NCBI RefSeq assembly: GCF_003999195.1
Contig: NZ_RJVR01000292.1
Coordinates: forward strand, 1 to 64,000
Reading direction: 5' to 3'
Length of the DNA stretch: 64,000 nucleotides
DNA from: Streptomyces soli
GTDB lineage: Bacteria > Actinomycetota > Actinomycetes > Streptomycetales > Streptomycetaceae
This document shows positions 7,905-15,367 of the stretch, piece by piece. Within the stretch, counting starts at the first letter, position 1. Every line of letters begins with the position of its first letter. A program made the translations under genes and the position numbers. The notes beneath the pieces were generated by a model. That model saw only the letters and a list, made by a program, of their open reading frames with translations, did no database searches and was not told the origin of the DNA.

Positions 7905-8222
7905 GTGGACCCGAAGTCTGCTTCCGGCCCGCCGAAACCGGCGGAGCCCCCGAAGGCCGACCGGCTGCGGTTGGCGTTGCGGCAGGCGGTGGCCGCTCTC
8001 GGCGGCCTGGGCGGGATGGTGCATCTGCGCGGACCCGACGGAAGCCGGCGGCTGCGGTTGGCGGCGAGCAGCGAGCTGTCGCAGGAACTGGCCCGCCGGT
8101 GGGAGGAGATCCCCGAGGACGCCTTGGACGCGGCCGCCGTACGCGCGCTGTGCGGACCCGCGTCCGGATCGCGCGTTAAGAACGCGTCAGGATTTCCCCT
8201 CCACCCGTACCCGGCCCGCTAA
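7905..8222 (+). pseudogene. GAF-domain signalling protein, truncated after the N-terminus
   Basis: From GTG 7905 about 85 residues look like the start of a GAF sensor of the SpoIIE-phosphatase type: a Pro-rich leader, 'RLRLALRQAVAALGGLGGMV', 'GSRRLRLAASSELSQELARRW' and 'EIPEDALDAAAVRAL'. The match ends near 8165 and the last 19 codons are unrelated; they overlap a KdpE-like direct repeat at 8173. The rest of the sensor and any output domain are gone. A -10-like TATAGT at 7841 lies upstream. It is probably a relic. Confidence 0.55.
8173..8191 (+). promoter_or_regulatory. Candidate KdpE operator (direct repeat) before the APC permease
   Basis: GCGTTAAG at 8173 and GCGTCAGG at 8184 form a direct repeat with an 11-base period, the spacing used by OmpR/PhoB-family regulators. 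The same pattern, GCGTCAAG twice 11 bases apart, occurs at 36611-36629 before the second kdp locus. The match between two potassium-linked loci is what suggests KdpE; binding is inferred. Confidence 0.45.
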
Positions 8223-8437
8223 GAGGGAAATGGTTTGAACCGTGTGCGGGACGCGAGCGCGGACGCGTCGTTGACCTGCGCTTTCGGCTGGCTCCGGGGC
8301 ATTCCCCACGGCTGCCGCTGAGCAGGGGCGGCCGTCGTCTCGTCGTGGCGGCCACCGGCCGCCGTGGCCGGGTTGCGTACTCTGACCTGGCCATCCGCCG
8401 ATGGCCGGTTTTGCTTCACGTACGACAGGAGTACCCG

Positions 8438-10408
8438 GTGGCCACGTCCGCCCCTGCCGCGTCCGAACCCGAGGCCACCCCGCGGCAGCGCCTGCGTGCC
8501 TGGTTGCTGGAGGGCCTGTCCGACATGGCCAAGCACCAGCAGGGCCCGCACGCCCAGCCGACCTCCGCGCACAAGGGTCAGCGGTGGTGGCGGGTGATGT
8601 GCCTGACCGGTGTGGACTACTTCTCGACACTCGGCTATCAGCCGGGCATCGCCGCGCTGGCGGCCGGGCTGCTGTCGCCGGTGGCGACGATCGTACTGGT
8701 GATCGTGACGCTGGCCGGGGCGCTGCCGGTGTACCGGCGGGTGGCGGAGGAGAGCCCGCACGGCGCGGGGTCGATCGCGATGCTGGAGCGGCTTCTGTCG
8801 TTCTGGCAGGGCAAGTTGTTCGTCCTGGCGCTGCTGGGCTTCGCGGCGACCGACTTCCTGATCACGATCACCCTGTCGGCGGCCGACGCCGCGACCCACC
8901 TGGTGGAGAATCCGCACTTCACCAGCTTGCTGCAGGGCAAGGAGATGATCATCACTCTGGTGCTGGTCGCCCTGCTCGGCGCGGTGTTCCTCAAGGGCTT
9001 CCTGGAGGCGATCGGCGTCGCCGTCGCCCTGGTGGGGCTCTACCTGTCGCTCAACGTCGTCGTGGTCGCGGTGGGTCTGTGGCACGTCATGACGGCCGCG
9101 CACGTGGTCACCGACTGGTCCAGCGCTCTGACCACGCAGCACGGGAACATCTTCGTGATGATCGGCGTGTCGCTGGTGATCTTCCCGAAGCTGGCGCTGG
9201 GCATGTCCGGCTTCGAGACCGGCGTGGCGGTCATGCCGCACGTCGAGGGCGACCCCAGCGACACGGAGGAGAAGCCGGCCGGGCGGATCCGGGGGACGAA
9301 GAAGCTCCTGACCACGGCCGCGGTGATCATGAGCGTCTTCCTGATCGCCACCAGCTTCATCACGACGCTCCTCATCCCGGAGAAGGACTTCCAGTCCGGC
9401 GGCCCGGCCAACGGCCGCGCCCTCGCCTATCTGGCGCACGAGTACCTCGGCTCCGCCTTCGGCAGCGTGTACGACTTCTCCACCGTCGCCATCCTGTGGT
9501 TCGCCGGCGCCTCGGCCATGGCCGGGCTGCTCAACCTGATGCCCCGTTACCTGCCGCGCTACGGCATGGCCCCCCACTGGGCCCGGGCGGTGCGACCGAT
9601 GGTGCTGGTCTTCACCCTGATCGCCTTCCTGGTGACCTGGATCTTCAACGCCAGCGTCGACGCCCAGGGCGGCGCCTACGCCACCGGCGTGCTGGTGCTC
9701 ATGAGCTCGGCGGCCATCGCCGTCACCATCGCCTGCCACAAGGCCGGGCAGCGCCACGGGACGGTCGCCTTCGCCGTCATCTCGGCGGTCTTCCTCTACA
9801 CGACCGTCGTCAACGTCATCGAGCGGCCCGACGGTGTGAAGATCGGCGCCTGCTTCATCGCGGGCATCGTCCTGGTCTCCTTGATGTCCCGGCTCGCCCG
9901 CGCCTTCGAACTGCGCGTCACCAGCGTGACCTTGGACGACATGGCCGAGCGTTTCGTACGGGACATCGCGCACCGCAAGATCCGGTTCATCGCCAACGAG
10001 CCCGACAGCCGCGACGTCGCCGAGTACCGGGACAAGGTCCAGCAGATCCGGGCCGACAACGACCTCCCGGCCGAGGAGGACTTCATCTTCGTCGAGGTCA
10101 CCGTGCTCGACCCGTCGGAGTTCGAGTCCGGCCTGAGCGTACGCGGCGAGGTGATGTGCGGCCGCTATCGCGTGCTGACGCTGGAGAGTTCCTCCATCCC
10201 CAACGCGCTTGCCGCACTGCTTCTTTACGTGCGCGACATGACCGGCCAACGCCCGCACATGTACTTCGAGTGGACCGAGGGCAACCCCTTCGCCAACTTC
10301 CTGCGCTTCTTCCTGTTCGGCCAGGGCGAGGTCGCCCCCGTCACCCGCGAAGTCCTGCGCGAGGCCGAGCCCGACCGTGCCCGGCGCCCCCGCGTCCACG
10401 TCGGCTAG
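8438..10408 (+). CDS. APC-superfamily permease with long C-terminal cytoplasmic domain
   Basis: A 656-residue transporter. GTG 8438 is chosen because CAGGAG lies seven bases upstream. After about 40 charged residues come '[20 protein letters not shown]', the first broken helix of APC-fold carriers, and some 11-12 helices up to about residue 505. The last 150 residues ('[20 protein letters not shown]' onward) are soluble. The architecture is that of large actinobacterial permeases labelled amino-acid or potassium transporters; the substrate cannot be read from sequence. The KdpE-like repeat upstream and the kdpDE genes 5 kb away make potassium plausible. It is not one of the KdpFABC subunits. 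Confidence 0.75.
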   Translation: MATSAPAASEPEATPRQRLRAWLLEGLSDMAKHQQGPHAQPTSAHKGQRWWRVMCLTGVDYFSTLGYQPGIAALAAGLLSPVATIVLVIVTLAGALPVYRRVAEESPHGAGSIAMLERLLSFWQGKLFVLALLGFAATDFLITITLSAADAATHLVENPHFTSLLQGKEMIITLVLVALLGAVFLKGFLEAIGVAVALVGLYLSLNVVVVAVGLWHVMTAAHVVTDWSSALTTQHGNIFVMIGVSLVIFPKLALGMSGFETGVAVMPHVEGDPSDTEEKPAGRIRGTKKLLTTAAVIMSVFLIATSFITTLLIPEKDFQSGGPANGRALAYLAHEYLGSAFGSVYDFSTVAILWFAGASAMAGLLNLMPRYLPRYGMAPHWARAVRPMVLVFTLIAFLVTWIFNASVDAQGGAYATGVLVLMSSAAIAVTIACHKAGQRHGTVAFAVISAVFLYTTVVNVIERPDGVKIGACFIAGIVLVSLMSRLARAFELRVTSVTLDDMAERFVRDIAHRKIRFIANEPDSRDVAEYRDKVQQIRADNDLPAEEDFIFVEVTVLDPSEFESGLSVRGEVMCGRYRVLTLESSSIPNALAALLLYVRDMTGQRPHMYFEWTEGNPFANFLRFFLFGQGEVAPVTREVLREAEPDRARRPRVHVG

Positions 10409-10450
10409 GCCCTGGCCGGGCGACCACAAACGGCCCCTTCGCCGCTCCCC

Positions 10451-10480
10451 CAGCCTGGCGGCTAGGTGGGGGCACCTCCC
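10451..10480. repeat. Dispersed palindromic repeat element
   Basis: The stretch CAGCCTGGCGGCTAGG followed by TGGGGGCACC, read in reverse, matches the element found inside the glycosyltransferase gene at 35371-35396 (shared AGCCGCCAGGCTG core next to a C-rich run). Such G/C-run palindromes are common between Streptomyces genes. Confidence 0.5.
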
Positions 10481-10618
10481 AGCGCCTTGCGATGGACCGC
10501 ACCAGACGACGCCGCTGTGACATCAGCCGCTGGCGCGGCGGGCGCCCGTGATCGCCCGGACAGGGCCTACGGACATTACGGGCGTAGGCTTGGTGCATTC
10601 CATGACGGGCGGATCCAG

Positions 10619-11752
10619 GTGGCCGCACAACATGCGGGAAACGGATCGCGGCAGCACGAAGCAGCGGTGCTCACCTCCACGATCGAGCGGCTGCGCGCCG
10701 AGGTCGAGGAGTTGCGGTATGCCATGCGCGGCCAAGCGGTCATCGAGCAGGCCAGGGGTCTCCTGGTGGAGCGGACGTCCTGCAGCCCCGACGATGCCCT
10801 AGACCATCTGACGGAGCTGTCGCGGACCACCGGAAGGCCCCTGGTCGAGACCGCCGCCGAGCTGCTGGGGCTCGCGGCGCCCCCCGAGATCAGCCCGGCC
10901 GATCTGCCGGCCGGCTGTGCGGCCGGCTCTGCACCCGACTCCGCACCGCCTGCCGCCGAGCCGGCCGGGCCCCGCGTCGTGCTGAACGCTCCCGGCGCCG
11001 CCCGCTGCCACCTGGTCGCGTCGGCGCTCGCCACCGCACGTACGCCCGACGAACTCGCCTGCGTGCTTCACCAGGAGGGCCTTGCCGGGCTCGGCGCGGC
11101 CTCGGTCGCCCTCGCCGGGCTCGAACCGGACGGTGCGCTTGTGCTCACCGGCACGTACGGCGTCCCGGCCGCCCAGGTCAGCCAGTGGCAGCGGATCCCG
11201 CCGCAGACGCCGGTGCCGCTCGTGGACGTCGTACGGGGCAGCGGGGTCGTGTGGGTGGCCTCGCCCGACGACTTCCGCCGGCGCTACCCGCTGACCGGGG
11301 AGCCGCCCATGGCCGGCCGGGCGGTCTGTGCGCTGCCGCTGCGGACGGCCGGCCGGACCGTCGGCGCCCTGAGTGTCGGCTGGGCCGAGGACACCGCGCG
11401 GGACGAGGTCACCGTGCACTATCTGCTGGCGCTCGGCCAGGCCTGCGCGGCAGTGCTGGCGCGCCTTGCGGCATCCGGCGACGGGCGGCGGCATCCCGTG
11501 GCGCCCTCCGGCGAGCCGTGGTTCCGGGCCGTGCTGGACGCGCTGCTGGACCCGGTGCTGATCCTCTCGGCCGTGCGTGACGGCGACGAAGGCGACGGTG
11601 AGGACGGCGGCAAGGTCACCGACTTCCGTGTCGAGCACGCCAACACCGCCACGGTATCCAGATCGACTGAGCCGCGATGCCCTGGTGACGGAACCTGTAC
11701 GCAGCCTGAATGGATCAGGCCTGCGGCCGATTCACCGGTGCCGCTCGGGTGA
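10619..11752 (+). CDS. ANTAR-GAF sensor protein, C-terminally truncated
   Basis: About 377 residues from GTG 10619; GTG 10466 upstream and GTG 10667 downstream are alternatives. Residues 20-85 form an ANTAR RNA-binding domain ('AVIEQARGLLVERTSCSPDDA'). A GAF domain follows at about 135-290 ('VASALATARTPDELA', 'AVCALPLRTAGRTVGALSVG'). A PAS domain then begins ('WFRAVLDALLDPVLIL') but breaks off after 'VEHANTATV', and the last 20 codons are unrelated. In a neighbouring frame 'DRLSRDALVTEP' resembles the expected PAS continuation, so a frameshift and deletion probably removed a C-terminal PP2C phosphatase. It may still bind RNA or ligand. It precedes the response regulator with no operon overlap. 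Confidence 0.6.
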   Translation: MAAQHAGNGSRQHEAAVLTSTIERLRAEVEELRYAMRGQAVIEQARGLLVERTSCSPDDALDHLTELSRTTGRPLVETAAELLGLAAPPEISPADLPAGCAAGSAPDSAPPAAEPAGPRVVLNAPGAARCHLVASALATARTPDELACVLHQEGLAGLGAASVALAGLEPDGALVLTGTYGVPAAQVSQWQRIPPQTPVPLVDVVRGSGVVWVASPDDFRRRYPLTGEPPMAGRAVCALPLRTAGRTVGALSVGWAEDTARDEVTVHYLLALGQACAAVLARLAASGDGRRHPVAPSGEPWFRAVLDALLDPVLILSAVRDGDEGDGEDGGKVTDFRVEHANTATVSRSTEPRCPGDGTCTQPEWIRPAADSPVPLG

Positions 11753-11762
11753 TACTGGCCCG

Positions 11763-12428
11763 ATGACCGCCCACCGCGTCCTGGTCGTCGAGGACGACCA
11801 CGGACTCCGCGACATCCTCGCCCGGGGCCTGCGCGAGGAGCATTTCGACGTACTCACGGCCGCTGACGGGGCGAGTGCCCTGCGCCGGGTGCGCGAGCGG
11901 GTGGACGCCGTGGTTCTGGACATCGGGCTGCCGGACTCGGACGGACGGGACGTCTGCCAGGCTATGCGTGCCTCCGGCGTCGACGCGCCGGTGGTCTTTC
12001 TCACAGCCCACGACAACATCACCGACCGGCTCTCGGGCTTCTCCGCCGGCGGCGACGACTACCTGGCCAAGCCCTTCCACCTGGCCGAACTCGCCGCCCG
12101 GGTGCGCGCGGCGCTGCGGCGGGCCGGGCGCGAGCCGTCGGTGGAGGTCGCGGAGCTGCGGCTGGATCCGGTGCGGCACGTGCTGGAGGTGCGGGGGGAG
12201 CCGGTCTCGATGACGCCCACCGAGTTCCGGCTGCTGGCCTGCCTGATGGCGGCCCCGGGGGCTGTGGTGCGCAGGCGGGCGCTGCTGCGGGCGGCATGGC
12301 CCGAGGGCGCGCAGGTCAGCGACAACACCCTCGACCAGTACCTGACCCGGCTGCGGCGCAAGCTGCGCGAGGCGGACAGCCCGCGCGGCATCGACACCGT
12401 ACGGGGCGTGGGATACCGCTTCGCATGA
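11763..12428 (+). CDS. OmpR/PhoB-family response regulator
   Basis: A 221-residue regulator. The receiver domain (1-118) has acidic residues D11-D12, phospho-acceptor D53 ('VVLDIGLPDSDG'), the Thr in 'FLTAHD' and the Lys in 'YLAKPFH'. The winged-helix domain (126-221) includes 'MTPTEFRLLACLMAAPGAVV' and ends 'GVGYRFA'. A -10-like GATACT lies ten bases before the ATG with no ribosome site, so a leaderless or nearly leaderless transcript is possible. The kinase gene overlaps its stop by four bases (ATGA), so the two are a cognate pair. The stimulus is unknown. Confidence 0.9.
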   Translation: MTAHRVLVVEDDHGLRDILARGLREEHFDVLTAADGASALRRVRERVDAVVLDIGLPDSDGRDVCQAMRASGVDAPVVFLTAHDNITDRLSGFSAGGDDYLAKPFHLAELAARVRAALRRAGREPSVEVAELRLDPVRHVLEVRGEPVSMTPTEFRLLACLMAAPGAVVRRRALLRAAWPEGAQVSDNTLDQYLTRLRRKLREADSPRGIDTVRGVGYRFA

Positions 12429-13798
12429 GCCCGCGTCTCGCTCGCCGCTCCCGTCTCTCCCGCCTGCGTCGTCCGGCCACCCTGCGCAGTCGCCTGGCTC
12501 TGGTCGCCCTGGCCACCTCGGCGATCTGGGTGATCGTGCTCACAGCGGGCTTCAACCTCGCCCTGTCGGCGAGACTCGGCCAGCAGGCCGACGACCTGCT
12601 GCGCACCCGGGCGTCAGCGGTAGCGGCCACCGTGGAGGGCCGCCCGGACGGGCGGGTGATAATCCACGAGCCGACCGACGACCGCGCGCTGGACGTCGGC
12701 GTCTGGATCTACCAGGGTCACCAGCTGATCGAGCGCCCGACGGCCCCCGGCGAGTCGCAGACCGCCGCGGACCGGCTCGCCGGGAATGGCCGCACCTTCG
12801 CCGCGACCGGCGAGCCGTACGCGTCCCGGCTGTACGCCCTGCCCGTCCGCTACGGCAACAAGCAGGTGGGGACCGTCGTCGCCTCGGTCGGCCTCGACCC
12901 GTACCGCAGCACCGCGGACTCCGCCCTGGCCGGTTCGATCGGGCTCGCCCTGTTGCTGCTCGGCGGGATATATCTGGTCACCCGTACGGTCGTCGGCCGG
13001 GCCCTGCGGCCGGTCGCCGAGATGAGTGCCCAGGCCGCGCGCTGGAGCGAGCGCGGCGCCGCCGACCGTTTCGGAGCGGACGACCGGCCTGCCGAGCTGG
13101 CCTCGCTCGCGGCCGGCCTCGACGAACTGCTCGACCGGCTGGCCGCCGTACTGCGGCATGAGCAGCAGCAGTCCGCCGAGTTGTCGCACGAACTGCGCAC
13201 CCCGCTGGCCCGGATCACGGCCGAGACCGACTGGCTGATCGCCCGCCCGCGCGAGGAGGCGGAGCAGCACGCCTCGCACGAGGCGATCGCCGCCGCGGCC
13301 GCCGGCATGCGGGAGATCTGCGAGAGCCTGCTGTCGGAGGCCCGGACCCGCACCGGGCAGACCCCGGGGTTGTGCGCCCTGCCGGACGTGGCGCGCGATC
13401 TGGCCGCCCACTGGGCCGAGAACCATCCCGACGCCCCGCCGGTCACCGTACGCGGCAGCACTGCCGCGGCCGGGGTCTCCGCGGCGGTCGCCGAGCGGAT
13501 CCTGGGGCCCCTGCTGGACAACGCCCGCCGTTACGCCGTCCGTACGATCACGGTCGAGTGCGCGCAGCGCCCGGGCGCCGCAGAGATGACCGTCACCGAC
13601 GACGGCCCCGGAGTGCCCCCCGAGGTGGGCGCTGCCGTCTTCGATCCCGGACGCCGAGCCGAGCCCGACGACGGCCACGACGGGGCGGGCCTGGGGCTCG
13701 CCCTGGCCCGCCGCCTGGCCAGGGCGGCGGGCGGCGACATCGAACTGGCCGACATCGACCGGGGCGCGGCCTTCGTGGTGACGCTCCCGGCCGGGTGA
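12425..13798 (+). CDS. Sensor histidine kinase, partner of the preceding regulator
   Basis: A 457-residue membrane kinase overlapping the regulator gene by ATGA. A basic N-terminus precedes TM1 at 25-47, then an extracytoplasmic loop of about 115 residues, TM2 at 167-190, a HAMP linker, and a HisKA domain with 'SAELSHELRTPLARI' where H255 is the phosphorylated residue. The ATPase domain shows the N box 'LLDNARRY', 'DDGPGVP' and 'DGAGLGLALARRLA'. The loop has no domain I recognise. Autophosphorylated kinase would pass phosphate to D53 of the regulator. Confidence 0.9.
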   Translation: MSPRLARRSRLSRLRRPATLRSRLALVALATSAIWVIVLTAGFNLALSARLGQQADDLLRTRASAVAATVEGRPDGRVIIHEPTDDRALDVGVWIYQGHQLIERPTAPGESQTAADRLAGNGRTFAATGEPYASRLYALPVRYGNKQVGTVVASVGLDPYRSTADSALAGSIGLALLLLGGIYLVTRTVVGRALRPVAEMSAQAARWSERGAADRFGADDRPAELASLAAGLDELLDRLAAVLRHEQQQSAELSHELRTPLARITAETDWLIARPREEAEQHASHEAIAAAAAGMREICESLLSEARTRTGQTPGLCALPDVARDLAAHWAENHPDAPPVTVRGSTAAAGVSAAVAERILGPLLDNARRYAVRTITVECAQRPGAAEMTVTDDGPGVPPEVGAAVFDPGRRAEPDDGHDGAGLGLALARRLARAAGGDIELADIDRGAAFVVTLPAG

Positions 13799-13809
13799 CG
13801 GACGAACCG

Positions 13810-14592
13810 TCACCTCTCGTAGGCGGCCTCGGGCACTGCCTCGGGCTCGGGCTCGACCTCGATGACGTCCCGGCGTGTGACGGTCAGATAGATGACGAGG
13901 GCCAGGATCGTGACGAGGAAGATCATGCTCGTACCGACCGTCCCCAGGCCCAGTCCGCCGTCGGCCTTGGCCTGGGAAAGGTAGTCGCCGATCGAGGCAC
14001 CCAGGGGACGGGTCAGGACGTACGCGATCCAGAAGGCCAGGACGGCGCCCAGCTTGAACCAGGAGTGGGCCGCGGTCACGGCCGCGATCAGGGCACCGAA
14101 GAGCACCGCGGACACCCAGTAGCCCAGGTTCAGCCGCTCCGCGGTGAGATCGCCGGCCGAGGTGCCGAGGGCGAAGGTGAAGAGGATCGCCAGCCAGTAG
14201 AAGCCCTCGCGGCGGACGGTCCTGATGGTGTGAATGGACAGCGTCCGCTCGCTCGCGTACCAGGCCGCGAAGGTGATGGCCAGCAGTACGGCGAAGATCG
14301 GGGTGGTCACGGTCAGGGACACCCCGAGGTTGTCCGTCAGGTTGTCGCTGACGAGCGTGCCGACCACGCTGATCAGCACGACCGCGAACCAGTAGAGGCC
14401 GGGCACGTAGGCATTCGCCCTGAACTGGAAGAACAGGGTGATGAGCAGCAGGAGGGTCATGACCACGGAGGTGTTGGTCAGACCGAGGTTCAGATTCGTG
14501 TTGAGAAGGTCGGCCGCGGTCTCACCGACCGTGGTGCACAGAATCTTGATGATCCAGAAGTAAAGGGTGACTTCGGGAACCTTGTTCAGCAT
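13810..14592 (-). CDS. COG4705-type multi-spanning membrane protein
   Basis: A 260-residue membrane protein. ATG 14592 is preferred because CGGAG stands seven bases before it; an ATG at 14640 would add 16 polar residues. The sequence repeats the motif 'VPEVTLYFWIIKILCTTVGETAADLLN' in spirit twice: a second copy is 'REGFYWLAILFTFALGTSAGDL', each followed by three helices, giving about eight helices with internal duplication. The Thr-x-Gly-Glu/Asp motif in the helices might bind a cation. The function of COG4705 is not established. It is convergent with the histidine kinase and lies just upstream of kdpE on the opposite end of the same strand. Confidence 0.75.
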   Translation of the reverse strand: MLNKVPEVTLYFWIIKILCTTVGETAADLLNTNLNLGLTNTSVVMTLLLLITLFFQFRANAYVPGLYWFAVVLISVVGTLVSDNLTDNLGVSLTVTTPIFAVLLAITFAAWYASERTLSIHTIRTVRREGFYWLAILFTFALGTSAGDLTAERLNLGYWVSAVLFGALIAAVTAAHSWFKLGAVLAFWIAYVLTRPLGASIGDYLSQAKADGGLGLGTVGTSMIFLVTILALVIYLTVTRRDVIEVEPEPEAVPEAAYER

Positions 14593-14683
14593 CTGACGGC
14601 TCCGGAATCCAGTTCCGGGCACATCGGTATGAGTCGCCATGGTCCGCGACGCTGCCATGGCACACCTGAACAGAACCTGACTG

Positions 14684-15367
14684 TCACGGCTCGAAGCGGT
14701 AGCCCATTCCGGGTTCGGTGATGAAATGCCTGGGGCGGGAGGGATCCGCCTCGAGCTTGCGGCGCAGCTGGGCCGTGTAGACCCGCAGGTAGTTGCTCTC
14801 GGTGCTGTAGGTGGGGCCCCAGACCTCCTGGAGGAGCTGTTTCTGGGTGACCAGGCGGCCGGTGTTGCGGACGAGGACTTCCAGCAGGTGCCATTCGGTC
14901 GGGGTGAGCCGGACGTCGGTACCGTTCTTGTTCACCTTTTTGGCCGCGAGGTCGACGGTGAAGGAGGCGGTCTCGACCACGGACGCGGCGTCCTCGGGTC
15001 CGGCGGGCGCGGCGCGGCGGACGGCGGCGCGCAGCCGGGCGAGCAGTTCGTCCATGCCGAAGGGCTTGGTGACGTAGTCGTCGGCGCCCGCGTCCAGCGC
15101 CTCGACCTTCTCGTCGGAGGTCTGGCGGGCGGAGAGCACGATGATCGGCACCCGGGTCCAGCCGCGCAGGCCGCGGATGACGTCGACGCCGTCCATGTCG
15201 GGCAGGCCGAGGTCGAGGACAACCACGTCGGGGTGGCGGGCGGCGGCCAGGCGCAGTGCGGTCGTGCCGTCCTGGGCGGCGTCGACCTCGTACTTGCGCG
15301 CCCGCAGATTGATCACGAGCGCGCGGACGATCTGCGGCTCGTCGTCGACCACGAGCACCCGGTTCAT
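14684..15367 (-). CDS. kdpE: KdpE-type response regulator
   Basis: A 227-residue OmpR-family regulator. D8-D9 and D52 ('VVVLDLGLPDMDG') form the acidic pocket, 'ADDYVTKPFGMDELLARL' holds the conserved Lys, and the winged helix ends 'SRPRHFITEPGMGYRFEP', typical of KdpE. Its ATG at 15367 overlaps the kdpD stop (ATGA), so the two are co-translated. It should activate potassium-uptake genes at low potassium or high osmolarity. No kdpFABC operon lies next to it; candidate targets in the window are the APC permease and the second kdp locus, which share a direct repeat. Confidence 0.9.
   Translation of the reverse strand: MNRVLVVDDEPQIVRALVINLRARKYEVDAAQDGTTALRLAAARHPDVVVLDLGLPDMDGVDVIRGLRGWTRVPIIVLSARQTSDEKVEALDAGADDYVTKPFGMDELLARLRAAVRRAAPAGPEDAASVVETASFTVDLAAKKVNKNGTDVRLTPTEWHLLEVLVRNTGRLVTQKQLLQEVWGPTYSTESNYLRVYTAQLRRKLEADPSRPRHFITEPGMGYRFEP

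Noticed and set aside
8220..8437. Possible c-di-AMP (ydaO) riboswitch before the APC permease
   Set aside because: The conserved ydaO core sequences were not found; the region is better explained by a DNA direct repeat.
8219..10429. Very long open frame (736 codons) on the minus strand
   Set aside because: It is antisense to the APC permease, is dominated by Gly, Asp, His, Val and Arg as expected for the shadow of a GC-rich gene, and has no ribosome site or recognisable domain.
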